A DNA stretch of 64,000 nt, taken from assembly GCF_905171765.1 (NCBI RefSeq), contig NC_053392.1, positions 444,754,837 to 444,818,836 of the forward strand, written 5' to 3'. The position numbers and the translations under genes are program-made. The stretch is from Bufo bufo (taxonomy: Eukaryota > Chordata > Amphibia > Anura > Bufonidae). The notes beneath the pieces were generated by a model. The model was not told the DNA's origin. It saw only the letters and a program-made list of their open reading frames with translations, and ran no database searches. Shown here piece by piece: positions 19,662-30,790 of this stretch. Positions within the stretch are counted from its first letter, which is position 1; each line of letters begins with the position of its first letter.

Positions 19662-21252
19662 CAGGGCCGGGCCGACACAGAGGCTGGGGAGGCTCCAGCC
19701 TCAGGGCGCAGGCTCGGGTGGGCGGAAAAACAAACCTCTTTTCTTTCTTTTTTTTATCACTTACTTGCCAGCAGCGCAGCGCTGCCAGGCGCCCTCCCCA
19801 GCCAGTGTTCACTCTAAGCTGCACTTGTAGATAGGAGCAGGAGGCTGCTGATTGGCCAGTATCAGCTAGCTGCCCTGCCATTGGTCCATCCTTTCACACC
19901 CCCTTCTCTCTGGAGCTGAACACAGCAGGAGGGTGTGAACTTTGAAGACAGGAAGCCTGCGTTCTCACAGTGCATCATGTGACAACGAAGGAGCATGTGA
20001 CCAGTGACGTCACAGACCTCCTTCTAACAAATCCATTCTAGCATCTACCCAGCATGTATGGCAGGACTCTGCTGAGCAAAGACCATGTGCCCAGGTGAGG
20101 TGACCACAGAAGTGCCCTGGCATCTGTCTGCTGCTGGAAGCTCAATGTGGAGCTTTATGAATGTAAAAACTAAGATACCCAAGAGGCTAAACAAAGCCCT
20201 GCTTGTCTGCTTCTGACCCTAATCTTAACACATAACGTTCATTTGATTGCAATTTACTCTAACACCTAAAGGGATTTTTTTAAAACCTGCTGTTTCTCTA
20301 GAAGATGACCTTATGCTGATAGTAGTGTTAATAGAGTCTCAAAGGTCTGTAAAAATAGGGTAACTGCTTTTATAGACCCTTGAGACTCTATTAACACTAC
20401 TATAAACATAAGGTCACCTAGAGAAAGAGCAAGTTTTTTTAATTATTTTTTTCCTTTAGGTGTTAAAACATAACTTATTTGATTGCTTGAACACCTAAAG
20501 GAAATCAAATAAAAAACCTGCTGTTTCTCAAGATGACCTTATGTTGATAGAAGTGGTAATAGAGTCTGAAAGGTCTATAGAAGCAGTTACCCTATTTTTA
20601 CAGACCTTTGAGGCTCTATTAACACTACTATCAACATAAAGTCATCTAGAGACACAGCAGGTTTTTAAAAAGATTTTTCCTTTAGGTGTTACAGCAATCA
20701 AATGAAAGTTATGTTTTAACACCTAAAGTAAAAACATAATTAAAAAAACATGCTGTTTCTCTGAATGACCTGATGTTGATAGTAGTGTTAATAGAGTCTC
20801 AAAGGTTTGTAAAAATAGTGTACCTGCTTCTATAGACCTTTGAGACTCTATTACCACTACTTTTAGCATAAGATCATCTGGAGAAACATCAGGTTTTAAA
20901 AAAATAATAATTTTTCTTTAGGTGTTAGAGCAATCAAATGGAGGGGGAGAAATGTGATATGAGTGAGGATGGGGTTACATGATGGGCCGGAGACAATGAC
21001 TGTAGTCTGTCTGTGCCATGGACGGGGAGAAATATGACATGGAGGACTGATGGCTGACATGGGGGTCTGATCTGAGGCATTGGGGCTGTGCCTGTGAGCT
21101 GGGGTCTCATGGCTGGTCTGACCTGAGGTGGAATGAAAAATATTGTTTCCTATTATCCTCCTCTAAAACCTAGGTGCGTCTTATGGGACGAACCTACATT
21201 TTGGCGCATCCCCCCTTCCCCCAGGTGAGCTGAAGGGGAAGGGGGGGTCGGG
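19662..21252. other. 5' internal region of the LTR element; no gene
   Basis: GC-rich at 19660-20200 (GGGCCGGGCCG, promoter-like GATTGGCC and TGACGTCAC motifs), then the palindrome triplet at 20255-20930, then simple GGGG(A/T)-rich sequence. It may contain a further insertion: the coding similarity stops abruptly at about 19660. No tRNA primer-binding site was identified next to the 5' LTR. Confidence 0.5.
20255..20930. repeat. Three consecutive palindromes of about 205 bp
   Basis: Each unit starts near AACACCTAAAG and ends CTTTAGGTGTT; the inner arms are GACCTTATG(C/T)TGATAG and AGAGTCTCAAAGGTCTGTAAAA with their reverse complements. Dyad centres are near 20355, 20590 and 20825, period about 235 bp. 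Units differ from each other by about 5-10 percent, and each could fold as a near-full-length hairpin. They may be three copies of a foldback MITE or an amplified unit. Confidence 0.88.
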
Positions 21253-21828
21253 TCATTCTCACAGACTTCGCTACGGACACCAGATTGAAGTCCAAACAAT
21301 GCTTTATTTTCAAGCACATCAGCACAAAACAGCAACCAAAACATAAATCCTCAGCAGTCTGGCCACTGACTAAACAGTCTTTCCCTCTCTATCGAGATCT
21401 GAGTCTACCACCCAGCTCCCCAAAACACATCACCAGTGCTTACCCCACACACAGGGCGAGAGGGTCCCGGCTCCCACAGACCTCGACACAGCCTGCTCCT
21501 TTCCCAGACTGGGAACCACACCCAAGTCCAGCAACAGGATTAAATAGCATCCCTGGACATGGGCATATTCCAAAATCCCGTAGTGGAGCATGGGGAACAG
21601 GCACCCACTCAACACATTGCCTGTTCCCAGTAAAAGCCCACCCCGGATTAGCTGGAGCCAGCTAAGCTAACTATCTTGGTGTCCACCAACTAACTTAGTA
21701 GCCACCTATATCTAGGGCCTTTACTCCACCAATGCCGGGTCCCTTGGTGACATGCTCCTGGTGCAAATAACACCCCTTTTTCATGCTTCCCCAGGACTTT
21801 ACTGCACCGATCACTATTCACATTGCCA
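21253..21828 (-). repeat. 5' LTR of the LTR element
   Basis: Direct repeat of 16792-17290, with an extra block (CTAACTTAGTAGCCACCTAT region, about 21685-21755) absent from the other LTR. On the minus strand it starts TGGCAATG and carries AATAAA near its 3' part. Confidence 0.85.
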
Positions 21829-22770
21829 TTGCAAATTAACATTTTTTCCCCCACAAAACTATATATATGAATCTGCTCCGCTTCTCCTGCTCTATAACAT
21901 GGTGCTTTCAGATTGCATTGCATTTTGTGGTGACAGGTCCTCTTTAACGGAAAAACAAAACTCAATATTTATTACCCTGATTCTGTGGTTTAGAGAAACA
22001 CTCCATATGTGGTCATAAACTGCTGTATGGGTACACGGCAGGGCACAGAAGGGAAAGACCTACATATGGATTTTGGAGAGCAGATTTCACTGGGATAATT
22101 TTGTGTTTCCATGTCGCATTTGAAGACCCCTGGTACACCCCTACAATAGAAACTCCAAAAAAGTGACCCCATTTTGGAAACTACAGAATAAGGTGACAGT
22201 TTTATTGGTACCATTTTGGGGTACATATTATTTTTGATCGCTCAATATTATGCTTTTTCATGACAGGTTAGATTAATATCTTTTTTTTATAGAGCAGGTT
22301 GTTCCGTATGTGAAGATGCCAAATATGTCTATTTTTATTTTTTTGTTTCAATTTTACATAAAAAAGCATTTTTTTTAAAAAAGTCATGTTTTTGTGTCTC
22401 CATTTTCCGAAAGCCATATCTGTTATTATTTTTTTCTGATGATCGTCTTATATAGGGGTTAGTTTTTTTGCAGGAAGAGTTGACGTTTTTATTGGTACCA
22501 TTTTAGAGTACATAACATTGATCGTTCAATATTACAATTTTTGGGTCAAGATGACCAAAACATTTCTGTTTCGGCACAGTTTTTATTTTTTTTACAGCGT
22601 TCACCTGAGGGGTTAGATCATGTGATATTTTTATAGAGCAGGTTGTTACAGTTGCAACAATATCCAATATGTCTATTTAAAAAATTTACAGAAGATAACA
22701 AGAGTAGGAGCATCACACAAGTAAGTAACCTATAATTATTACCAAGTGGCCAACCCCTTTAAGATTACTA

Positions 22771-23102
22771 AGGGCTCATGCACATGAAAGTATTTTTTTT
22801 TTCGCGTCTGTTGTTTTTTTTTGGCCCGTATGCAGTACCATTCACTTCAATAGGGCTGCAAATAAAATGGAAATGACTCGAAGTGTGTTCCATGTCTGTA
22901 TGTCCATCTGCAAAAAAAAAAAAACATCCGCAACATATAACATGTCCTTTGATTGTCTTCATTACTGACAAGGATAGGACTGTTCTATTATGGTCCAGCT
23001 GTTCTGCAAAATGCGGAACGCACACGGCCGGTATCAGGGTATCAGTGTTTTGCGGATCTGGAATTTGTGGACCGCAAAACAATGGTCGTGTGCATGCGCC
23101 CT
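22771..23102. mobile_element. Short MITE with AGGGC(T/G)CATGCAC ends
   Basis: Left end AGGGCTCATGCAC and right end GTGCATGCGCCCT are inverted repeats 332 bp apart; the interior contains runs of T/A and the phrase TTCACTTCAATAGGGCTGC often found in amphibian MITEs. The flanking duplication is ambiguous. No ORF of interest. Confidence 0.65.
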
Positions 23103-24449
23103 AATCCTGTATTGGCTTTAGAGCTTGGAAATAGTTGCACAGTCCCAGGAAACTCCAGAATGTCTTACACAACTTTTCATGGCAATCTAAGCACATTCAG
23201 GTTGAATTTATTTGCACACTAAACTAAATCTTCCAAGAGTAGAAATTTGCTCATGTCTAATTATTGTCATGATATTGTCCATACAGAGAATGAAAGCAAT
23301 GATATAATCTGACATTTTCTGTTTTCAAACTTCAGCAAATAGCATTTATCATGTAGAGAAAGTTAATACTAGGCACTTCCTAATGTACTGTGATTATCAA
23401 TTTTGCCTTCTTTGCTAGCTAGATAAATTTTTCCATCAAATTATACACTTCTCGTTTCCATGGTTAAGACCACCCTGTAATCCAGCAGCAGTGCTGGTGA
23501 GTGCACACTAAAGGAAAAAGCTCCAGGTTCATTGCTGGCTGGGACCGTGAGAGTGTGCATGTCAGGAACAAGGACCACCTTATCCCTAATGTCATAGTGT
23601 AACATATTCCAGTGTAATTTACATGTATACAGTGGGTATTTATGTATTTGTATTACAAGGCCAGCAGCCATGTTGGGGGTAATGGATTTCTGAATTAGTT
23701 AAAGGCTGCATAGACAGTCAAGATGTCTGCTTCATACCTGGGAAAACAGCAGCCTGCTTCCCGGGGGGTAGTTAGCACAGAAATGCTAACGAGGATGGGC
23801 CCGTTTGCTGGTCACACTCGGGACAGGGGACAGCAGACTCTCCGGCGCCTTGTGTCAGCATGGGGGCTTCCTAACCAGAGCATAAACCATAATCCGTAAT
23901 CCTTTATAACTTGTTCAGGAGGGATCAGATGTCCCCCAAATCTAGCTTATCATCTCTGGTATGATGGGGCATCGCATGACATGGCATATCAACTCGCCTT
24001 CATCTTCTTAAAATAAGGATCTCATCTTTCAAGCATCCTGGAGGTGTAGCGATTGATATGCTAGGACTCGGAACAATGAGATATGAATTATGAAGAAGGG
24101 CTGGGGTCTGTATCTTCACCAGGGCAACTGGGAAACTATCTTTTTGATATTTTCATACCTGTTCCCTAGTTGGCCAGGGGGCAGGCTGCATGGGTAATGT
24201 AGCTTGGCCCAGAGGTGCTGAGCCAGAGGTGGGAGTGAGAATCTCCCTCAGGCCTGCCCCTGGAGGAAAGGCATAAAAATGCAATCCCTGGATATTTGGG
24301 TGTCACAAAGTGGGCGATCCAATCGAATTCGTTTGTGCACCATTACTCTGCCCAAATCTCCTGGGAGGAAAGGACTTTTACCACACAAATGTTAAGTATT
24401 AGAACTTTCTTTGTTTTCTCCTTTCTATTTTACAATTGTTTGCCATTTA

Positions 24450-26088
24450 CAGCCAGGTCCATAAATATTGGGACATCGAAACAATTCGAACATTTTTGGC
24501 TCTATACATCACCACAATGGATTTGAAATGAAACGAACAAGATGTGCTTTAACTGCAGACTGTCAGCTTTAATTTAAGGGTATTTACATCCAAATCAGGT
24601 GAACGGTATAGGAATTGCAACAGTTTGCATATGTGCCTCCCACTTGTTAAGAGACCAAAAGTAATGGGACAATTGGCTTCTCAGCTGTTCCATGGCCAGG
24701 TGTGTGTTATTCCCTCATTATCCCAATTACAATGAGCAAATAAAAGGTCCAGAGTTTATTTCAAGTGTGCTATTTGCATTTGGAATCTGTTGCTGTCAAC
24801 TCTCAAGATGAGATCCAAAGAGCTGTCACTATCAGTGAAGCAAGCCATTATTAGGCTGAAAAAACAAACAAACCCATCAGAGAGAAAGCAAAAACATTAG
24901 CCGTGGCCAAAACAACTGTTTGGAACATTCTTAATAAGAAGGAACACACCGGTGAGCTCAGCAACACCAAAAGACCTGGAAGACCATGGAAAACAACTGT
25001 GGTGGATGACCGAAGAATTCTTTCCCTGGTGAAGAAAACACCCTTCACAACAGTTGGCCAGATCAAGAACACTCTCCAGGAGGTAAGTGTATGTGTGTCA
25101 AAGTCAATAATCAAGAGAAGACTTCACTAGAGTGAATACAGAGGGTTCAGCACAATATGTAAACCATTGGTGAGCCTCAAAAACAGGAAGGCCATTTTAG
25201 AGTTTGCCAAGTGACATCAATAAGCCTTCACAGTTCTGGAACAACATCCTATGGACACATGAGACCAAGATCAACTTGTACCAGAGTGATGGGAAGAGAA
25301 GAGTATGGAGAAGGAAAGGAAATGCTCATGATCCTAAGCATACCACCTCATCAGTGAAGCATGGTGGTGGTAGTGTCATGCCATGGGCATGTATGGCTGC
25401 CAATGGAACTGTTTCTCTTGTATTTATTGATGATGTGACTGCTGACAAAAGCAGCAGGATGAATTCTGAAGTGTTTCGGGCAATATTATCTGCTCATATT
25501 CAGCCAAATGCTTCAGAACTCATTGGACGGCGCTTCACAGTGCAGATGGACAATGACCCGAAGCATACTGCAAAAGCAATCAAAGAGTTTTTTAAGGGAA
25601 AGAAGTGAAATGTTACACAATGGCCAAGTCAATCACCTGACCGGAATCCGATTGATCATGCATTTCACTTGCTGAAGACAAAACTGAAGGGAAAATGCCC
25701 CAAGAACAAGCAGGAACTGAAGACAGTTGCAGTAGAGGCCTGGAAGAGCATCACCAGGGATGAAACCCAGCGTCTGGTGATGTCTATGCGTTCCAGGCTG
25801 TTTTTGACTGCAAAGGATTTGCAACCAAGTATTAAAAAGTGAAAGTTTGATTTATGATTATTATTCTGTCCCATTACTTTTGGTCCCTTAACAAGTGGGA
25901 GGCACATATACAAACTGTTGTAATTCCTACACTGTTCACCTGATTTGGATGTAAATACCTTCAAATTAAAGCTGACAGTCTGCAGTTAAAGCACATCTTG
26001 TTCGTTTCAGTTAAAATCCATTGTGGTGGTGTATAGAGCCAAAAATGTTAGAATTGTGATGATGTCCCAATATTTATGGACCTGACTG
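24450..26088 (+). mobile_element. Tc1-type transposon
   Basis: TA-flanked (24448-24449, 26089-26090) with inverted ends CAG(C/T)CAGGTCCATAAATATT; the subterminal TCAGCTTTAATTTAAGGGTA is also repeated inverted near 25960. The same family begins again at 63900. Confidence 0.93.
24808..25842 (+). pseudogene. Tc1-type transposase pseudogene
   Basis: MRSKELSLSVKQAIIRLKK begins the paired-like DNA-binding domain; one frame change follows near 24880, then VAKTTVWNILNKKEHTGEL and GRPWKTTVVDDRRIL. After another shift the core reads FWNNILWTHETKINLY (the first catalytic Asp is His here), VQMDNDPKHTAKA (second Asp), a stop at 25606 and QSPDRNPIDHAFHLLK, where the usual catalytic Glu is Asp. Dead by both frameshift and active-site change. 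Confidence 0.88.
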
Positions 26089-26654
26089 TATGTATGTCTC
26101 TGGTTAATAATTTTTTGTAACCAAGTACTGTCTATTTTTTATACATTAAACCTAAAAGTTTTATGGTTTGTCTTGTAACCTGAAGAACCTGTTAGTTCCA
26201 TGAAGAGTGTGTGTGCAGTCTGAGGCTGTATGTTGTTTCTCCGTGAGGCTTGCTATCGTGTGGGTGTCTGCTTGTGATTGGAACACTCAGGGGTGTCCTG
26301 TCGACCTTGTAACTGACGGGTGGTGGCAGTGAAAGTTTTGTGTTAGTGTGTGAGTATGCTTGCAGGCTTCAGGTGGCGATGCTCAAGTTACGGCTCTGCG
26401 TAGGGCATAACAGAGTGTGAGGGCGTGAGGTGTGTGAGGGCGTGAGGTGAATCGGCCTGAAGGGCTTGGGCAACCCTTGTCACGTGACACAGTGGGCTGG
26501 TTGTGGATTGCAGGGTGGTCGTAACCATGGAAACAAGAAGTGTAAAATGCAATGTAAAAATTAATCCAGCCAGCAGGAGACAATATGGACAATCACAATA
26601 CATAAGTGCCTTGTATTAACTTTCTCTACATGATAAATGCCATTTGCTAAAATT

Positions 26655-26856
26655 TAGAGAGATTTTCCGGGAGTACGAAAATGATGACCTATTCTCAGGA
26701 TAAATCATCAATATCTGATCAGTGGGGTCCAACTCTTTACACCCCCACCAATCAACTCGTTGGAAAGCAATGGCCTCTTTAAACAGCTAATCAGCGGGTG
26801 TCCTGGGAGTTGAATCCCCACTAATCAAATATTTGTAACTTATCCTACTCCCAAAT
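26655..26856. other. Unassigned spacer with MITE-like remnant
   Basis: GACCTATTCTCAGGATAAAT and TCAGTGGGGTCCAACTC resemble the short repeat at 29118-29416. No gene is seen. Confidence 0.35.
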
Positions 26857-27921
26857 GTAACACCCCAGAGTTGTGTTAGTACACCCCTCTACCCTGATAC
26901 TATCACCTAAGAGCCTTTACCTTGTCATCTGATTTGATTTTACATTATGTCATTCACAAATGTGCATAAACCATGTTAAATACAATTATGGTTGTAATTT
27001 TCCATGTTCACCAGCAGGTGGCAGCAATGGATTGGTAAGGAGTTAGTTTCAGTTTAGTATTTCTAAGCTGGAATGGTTAATTCCAGATTAGCGCCCCCTC
27101 TGTGGAGGTGTGGATTGTTCCCACATCCTGCACTTAGGTGGAGAAGGAAGTTAGAAAGCAGTGTAGCCCACCCCCTGCTAGGGGTAGGGTGTGTGTGTTA
27201 GGAGCTCCCCAACATAGGGAACAAAGTCAGGATCTTGTCTCGGCTGAGACATTGATCACAACCCCCAGCCTGAGCCCTGCAGCCTCAGCTGGATGACAAG
27301 ATAGCAGACGACCTCCAGAGTTCCAGGACAAAAGCAGTCCCTGAGAATATATCTGTGAGTAAAGTCCAGAGACCCAGGAAAAGCCATATTCCTCCTCAGA
27401 TAGTCAGTCCCCATAAAGCAGAAGATATAAAGAAGTGCAGAAGCCAAATTCCTGCCACAGTTTTAGAGCTACTAAGCAGATGTTCTTTCCTGCAAGCTCC
27501 AGATTGATAGAGCAGAAGATTCATTCCTGCCAACCATTGCCAAAGCCTGCTGTGACCTAAGACCAAAGCTGTACATTGCTTGGATGAAAGTTATCTTCAG
27601 TAAAGACAAGTTTGAACTTCTGGACCTCAATTTCTGCTGCAAAATCCCTCTATTGCTCCTACTATCACTACACTCAATTTATTGCAAGTGAGCCAGGAGC
27701 CAGGAGTCCAGCCGTACCCAGGTAGGAGACACAGTTGACACTATTATCATCACCATACAGAGACATTATAGGCAATCACACCACTCTGGCATTCCTAACC
27801 TGGGGCGTGAGTTATAACATCTTGGAAGGGCCCTGTGATCGTACCCTGCACACACTGCAATTGGAGTCACGAATAACTACAAAACATAAACTATCATCTA
27901 CACCTGACCCAGTCATTGCAT
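26857..27921 (+). mobile_element. Candidate solo LTR (TGTAACACCCC...CA)
   Basis: Begins TGTAACACCCCAGAGTTGTG and ends ...CAGTCATTGCA, about 1.06 kb. Internal features fit an LTR: GCGCCCCCTCTGTGGAGG, CTTCAGTAAAGAC as a possible polyadenylation region, and GAGTCACGAATAAC near the end. No second copy or clear target duplication is seen here, so this rests on resemblance to amphibian LTR ends. Confidence 0.4.
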
Positions 27922-28572
27922 AATTTGGGATCAGCGTGTATACTCTGTATCCTGCTCATTGCACAGAGAACCCCTTTAATAGTCATAGTATTGTTTGGTG
28001 CTTCCGACTGAGAACAGTTATCAGTGCAGTCTCTGTGCTCCTCTTCAATTGTGCCTGGCTCTGCTCTTCTAATCAGTAATGGCCGTTAGAGGAGACAATG
28101 CCAGTGAGGCAGATGCATCTAGGAAACCAGTCAGGGATGAAAGGATAAAAGTCTGTTCATTACAACCAGCTAAAAGGAATAGAAGAGAGAAAAATTGACT
28201 CAGACTGAATCCAATTAAAGTCTCTAATTAAATTGTGGCCGCACACATTCAGACTGTGTACTGGTTGGGCAGATGACTACTGAACATGCTGATCTTGTCA
28301 ATGAAGTTTGGACAGACTTTCCAAGAATAGGGGGAAGTTTTGGGCAGGTGTCAGTAGAAAGTTTTGAAAAAAAGGCCACATCACAAAAATTCTTCTGGCA
28401 TATAACTCAATGTCTGCCACCTGCCAGAAAGATGGATTTTTTTTTTATTATTATTTCTAAAGGGCCATAAACAATAATATAAAAACAATGCTTATTTTTC
28501 AGATTATTTAAATGCAGAAGATAACGTAATAAGTACTGTGTATGCATTGTTTATAATCATTAAGCCGGTGTA
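27922..28572. other. Gene-free, unrecognised
   Basis: No ORF, inverted repeat or element end that I can support; one T/A run at 28439. Confidence 0.4.
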
Positions 28573-28815
28573 GATTGCAGCATGAGGGGTATTTCAAGCT
28601 TAGCTTCAGTAAATGGGTTCTCCAGTGCTACAAAAAGATGGCTGCTTTCTCCCAAAAATAGCACCACACCTGTCTTGTCCACGGGTTGCGTGGGGTATTG
28701 CAACTCAGCTGAAGTGAATGGGCTGAGTTGCAATACCACACACAATCTGTAGACAGGAGGGGTGCGTTTTTGGTAGAAAGCAGACATTATTTTGTAGTCC
28801 TGGAGAAAACAGATT
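28573..28815. repeat. Foldback MITE
   Basis: Palindrome centred near 28707: TGGGGTATTGCAACTCAGCT pairs with AGCTGAAGTGAATGGGCTGA-type sequence beyond the centre, and the outer arms GCTTTCTCCCAAAAATAGCA / GTTTTTGGTAGAAAGCAGA match in inverted orientation. Confidence 0.7.
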
Positions 28816-29117
28816 TCCAGTGAGTAAGGGCTCATGTACAAAGATCACATATGGCAGCTAATAGACCAAAGTCAGTGTTATTGTGCTTCTAGGGGAGTAC
28901 ACAACAGTATATACAATATGTATGCTACTACAAGCAAATAGTAGCAATTTTGCTTAGCAAGACAATGCATAAAAAGTCAGTTTCCCAGACCCTCCCATCT
29001 CTGGGAAGGTCAGCAGTATTATGAATAGGTCATGTTTGAGTTTAGCACCTTCATTTATTCAGTAGCCAGATGTGCACACACTGCCAAGCATGCATAGCAT
29101 GACTCAGAGGGTCAAGT
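28816..29117. other. Gene-free spacer, nothing recognised
   Basis: No coding or repeat structure identified. Confidence 0.35.
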
Positions 29118-29416
29118 TTAAAAGGGTTCTTTACCTTTTTATGATGATCTAGCATCTGAATGGCAGGGGTCCGACATCCAAGACCCCTGCTGATCAGCTG
29201 TTTGAGAAGGCAGTACCGCTCGCAGTGACACCATTAAAGTAAATGGGGCTGAGCTTCGCCCAGGCCAGTGATAATAGTCGTGACATCACTGGCCTGCAGG
29301 AAACAGCAAGAAGGCAGTGGTGCTACTGGCTTCTCAAACAGCTGATTGGCGGGGTTCTCAGATGTCGGATCCCTGTCAATCAGAAGCTGATGATCTATCC
29401 AAAGGATAGATCATCA
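29118..29416. repeat. Foldback MITE-like repeat
   Basis: GGGGTCCGACATC and CTGATCAGCTGTTTGAGAAG are mirrored by CTTCTCAAACAGCTGATTGG and GATGTCGGATCCCTG; it ends with a short self-inverted GATGATCTATCCAAAGGATA. No ORF. Confidence 0.65.
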
Positions 29417-29418
29417 GT

Positions 29419-30125
29419 AGTGTTGAGCGAACTTGTGTTTTAGAGTTTGGTGTACAGGTTCGGGTTATCTAAGAATTCAGTTATGGATTCTGCTGACATG
29501 GACCATAGTGCAATCTGAGGCATTCCGTCATAATAGAAGATTATGGCAAGAATAGACTACTATTATGACTAGAGATGAGCAAATTTTTCAAAAATTTGAT
29601 ACGAACGGGTCTCCGAATTTCCCAAAAAGATTTGAATCGATCTGAATTTATTTGTGATGAATCGCTCTAAAAAATAGCTATATCCTGGCTGCAGAGAGCC
29701 TGTATAGTGGTGTAGTGAGTCTGCTGTGGTAGTGAAACAGTACTGCTAGTCAGTATGACATGCAGATGACATGCATCACTCTTAGAATCACTTCACACTT
29801 CACTTATTTGGTCAGTTACAGGGCCAAAACTGACCAAATAACTCAAGTGTGAACTCAGCCTTACAGGTCAATGTTAGCGTCAGGTATGAAGAACCGTGCA
29901 GTGGCCCAAGATTCTACAATAGAGTGAAAGAGAGCATTACTTTTACACCATCGTCAGCTGATTCCACATAGATTTCTACAGAACCTGTTCTGTTACATGC
30001 TGATACAAGAAGTGTCCCCCTGACAGTGTCAGCAGTAAGTTTTTGTTGACGTCACTGTTTATATTGCCCTTCTCATCCGTCATAAGAACAACCACCAAAA
30101 TCGCATGCGGAATTGCATGAGGAGT
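29419..30125. mobile_element. hAT-derived MITE fragments
   Basis: TAGTGTTGAGCGAAC at 29419 and TAGAGATGAGCAAAT at about 29573 are hAT-type termini close to those of the 3503-11009 element. Intervening sequence includes TTCGGGTT motifs. Right ends are not clear, so these are partial or overlapping copies. Confidence 0.55.
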
Positions 30126-30594
30126 AGAGTTGAGCGGACACCAGGATGTTCGGGTTTGATGGGTTCGGCCGAACTTAACAAAAAAGTTAGAGTTCGGAAC
30201 CCGAACTTGACCCCGAAACCGAACCCCATTAAAGTCAATGGGGACCCGAACTTTTGAGCACTAAAATGGCTCAAAAAATTTCATGGAAAGGGCTAGAGGG
30301 CTGCAAATGGCATCAAAATGTGGTTAAGAGCATGACAAGTGCTCTGCAAACAAATGTGGATAGGGAAATGACTTTAAATAACATAAAATATGTAAAAATA
30401 AAAAATTAGAATCTTGATCTAGGAGGACGAGGCCCATATGGAGTAGGAGGTTGAGTAAGTGGTGGATGTGGCGGTGTAGGAGGAAGCGGCTGTGGAGGAG
30501 GAGGTAGCCTACACTGCTTTTTGGTTTTAAATTTTATTTTATTTTTTTAAAATTTGGGTACACACCAAAACATTGGGAAATATAACCTGTGATA

Positions 30595-30790
30595 ACCCCC
30601 TCCAGTCGTGCTAAACACACGTTCAGACAATACACTGGTTGCAGGACAGGCCAGCACCTCCAAGGCGTAAAGGGCAAGCTCAGGCCATGTGCCCAATTTG
30701 GAGACCCAGAAGCTGCAGGGGGCAGAACCATCAGTCAGTTCGTGTAGGCGTGTGCAAACATACTGCTCAACCATGTCGCACGTCCCCATG
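30595..30790 (-). pseudogene. hAT transposase C-terminal fragment
   Basis: Encodes MVEQYVCTRLHELTDGSAP, then FWVSKLGTWPELALYALEVL and ACPATSVLSERVFSTTGGG, the dimerisation domain of the same family as the intact transposase. The stretch after the GGG motif is lost. Isolated from any other transposase part. Confidence 0.85.

Larger units (their letters stand above)
16792..21828 (-). mobile_element. LTR retrotransposon (Gypsy-like), minus strand, with captured host sequences
   Basis: Flanked by two direct repeats of about 500 and 576 bp that share CAGACTTCG, GGACACCAGATTGAAGT and TTTCAAGCACATCAGCAC; read on the minus strand they contain an AATAAA signal near the 3' side. Internal order on the minus strand is: 5' non-coding with palindromes, a protease-like segment, a Glu-rich region containing myosin- and NASP-like fragments, an RNase H remnant, a poly-G polypurine tract, and the 3' LTR. 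No reverse transcriptase or integrase is recognisable, so this copy is non-autonomous. No clear target duplication was found at 16791/21829. Assignment to Gypsy rests on the RNase H motif. Confidence 0.75.
15328..21943. mobile_element. TTAA-flanked MITE (about 0.4 kb when emptied), containing Tc1-like and LTR insertions
   Basis: Terminal inverted repeats GAGGACCTGTCACCACAAAA at 15329 and its reverse complement ending at 21942; the homology extends about 35 bp through TGCAATGCAATCTGAAA. TTAA sits outside both ends (15324-15327, 21944-21947), so this is a piggyBac-type MITE. Its own sequence is 15328-15424, 16612-16791 and 21829-21943; no coding capacity is seen. Confidence 0.85.
15268..22758. 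mobile_element. Family-C TTAA element, decayed copy, host of the piggyBac and MITE insertions
   Basis: Two visible pieces (15268-15323 and 21948 to about 22758) align with the element at 32111-40760: TGTCACTTTTTTGCAGAG, then after the MITE CAATATTTATTACCCTGATT, CCATATGTGGTC and GTGACCCCATTTTGGAAAC. It has no ORF. Its left end is off-window. The right end is uncertain; CCAACCCCTTTAA near 22750 resembles a different MITE end, so this boundary may be recombinant. Confidence 0.6.
23334..26654. mobile_element. Element with about 150-bp inverted ends, containing a Tc1
   Basis: 23334-23486 (GCATTTATCATGTAGAGAAA ... CGTTTCCATGGTTA) is repeated in inverted orientation at 26502-26654. The interior outside the Tc1 (24450-26088) has no recognisable gene. 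Superfamily unknown; it could also be two oppositely oriented copies of a dispersed repeat. 23103-23333 holds nothing I recognise. Confidence 0.5.

Noticed and set aside
27256..27923. Possible unique host exon in a region without obvious repeats
   Set aside because: Short frames with no splice-site or homology support; the stretch resembles an LTR.
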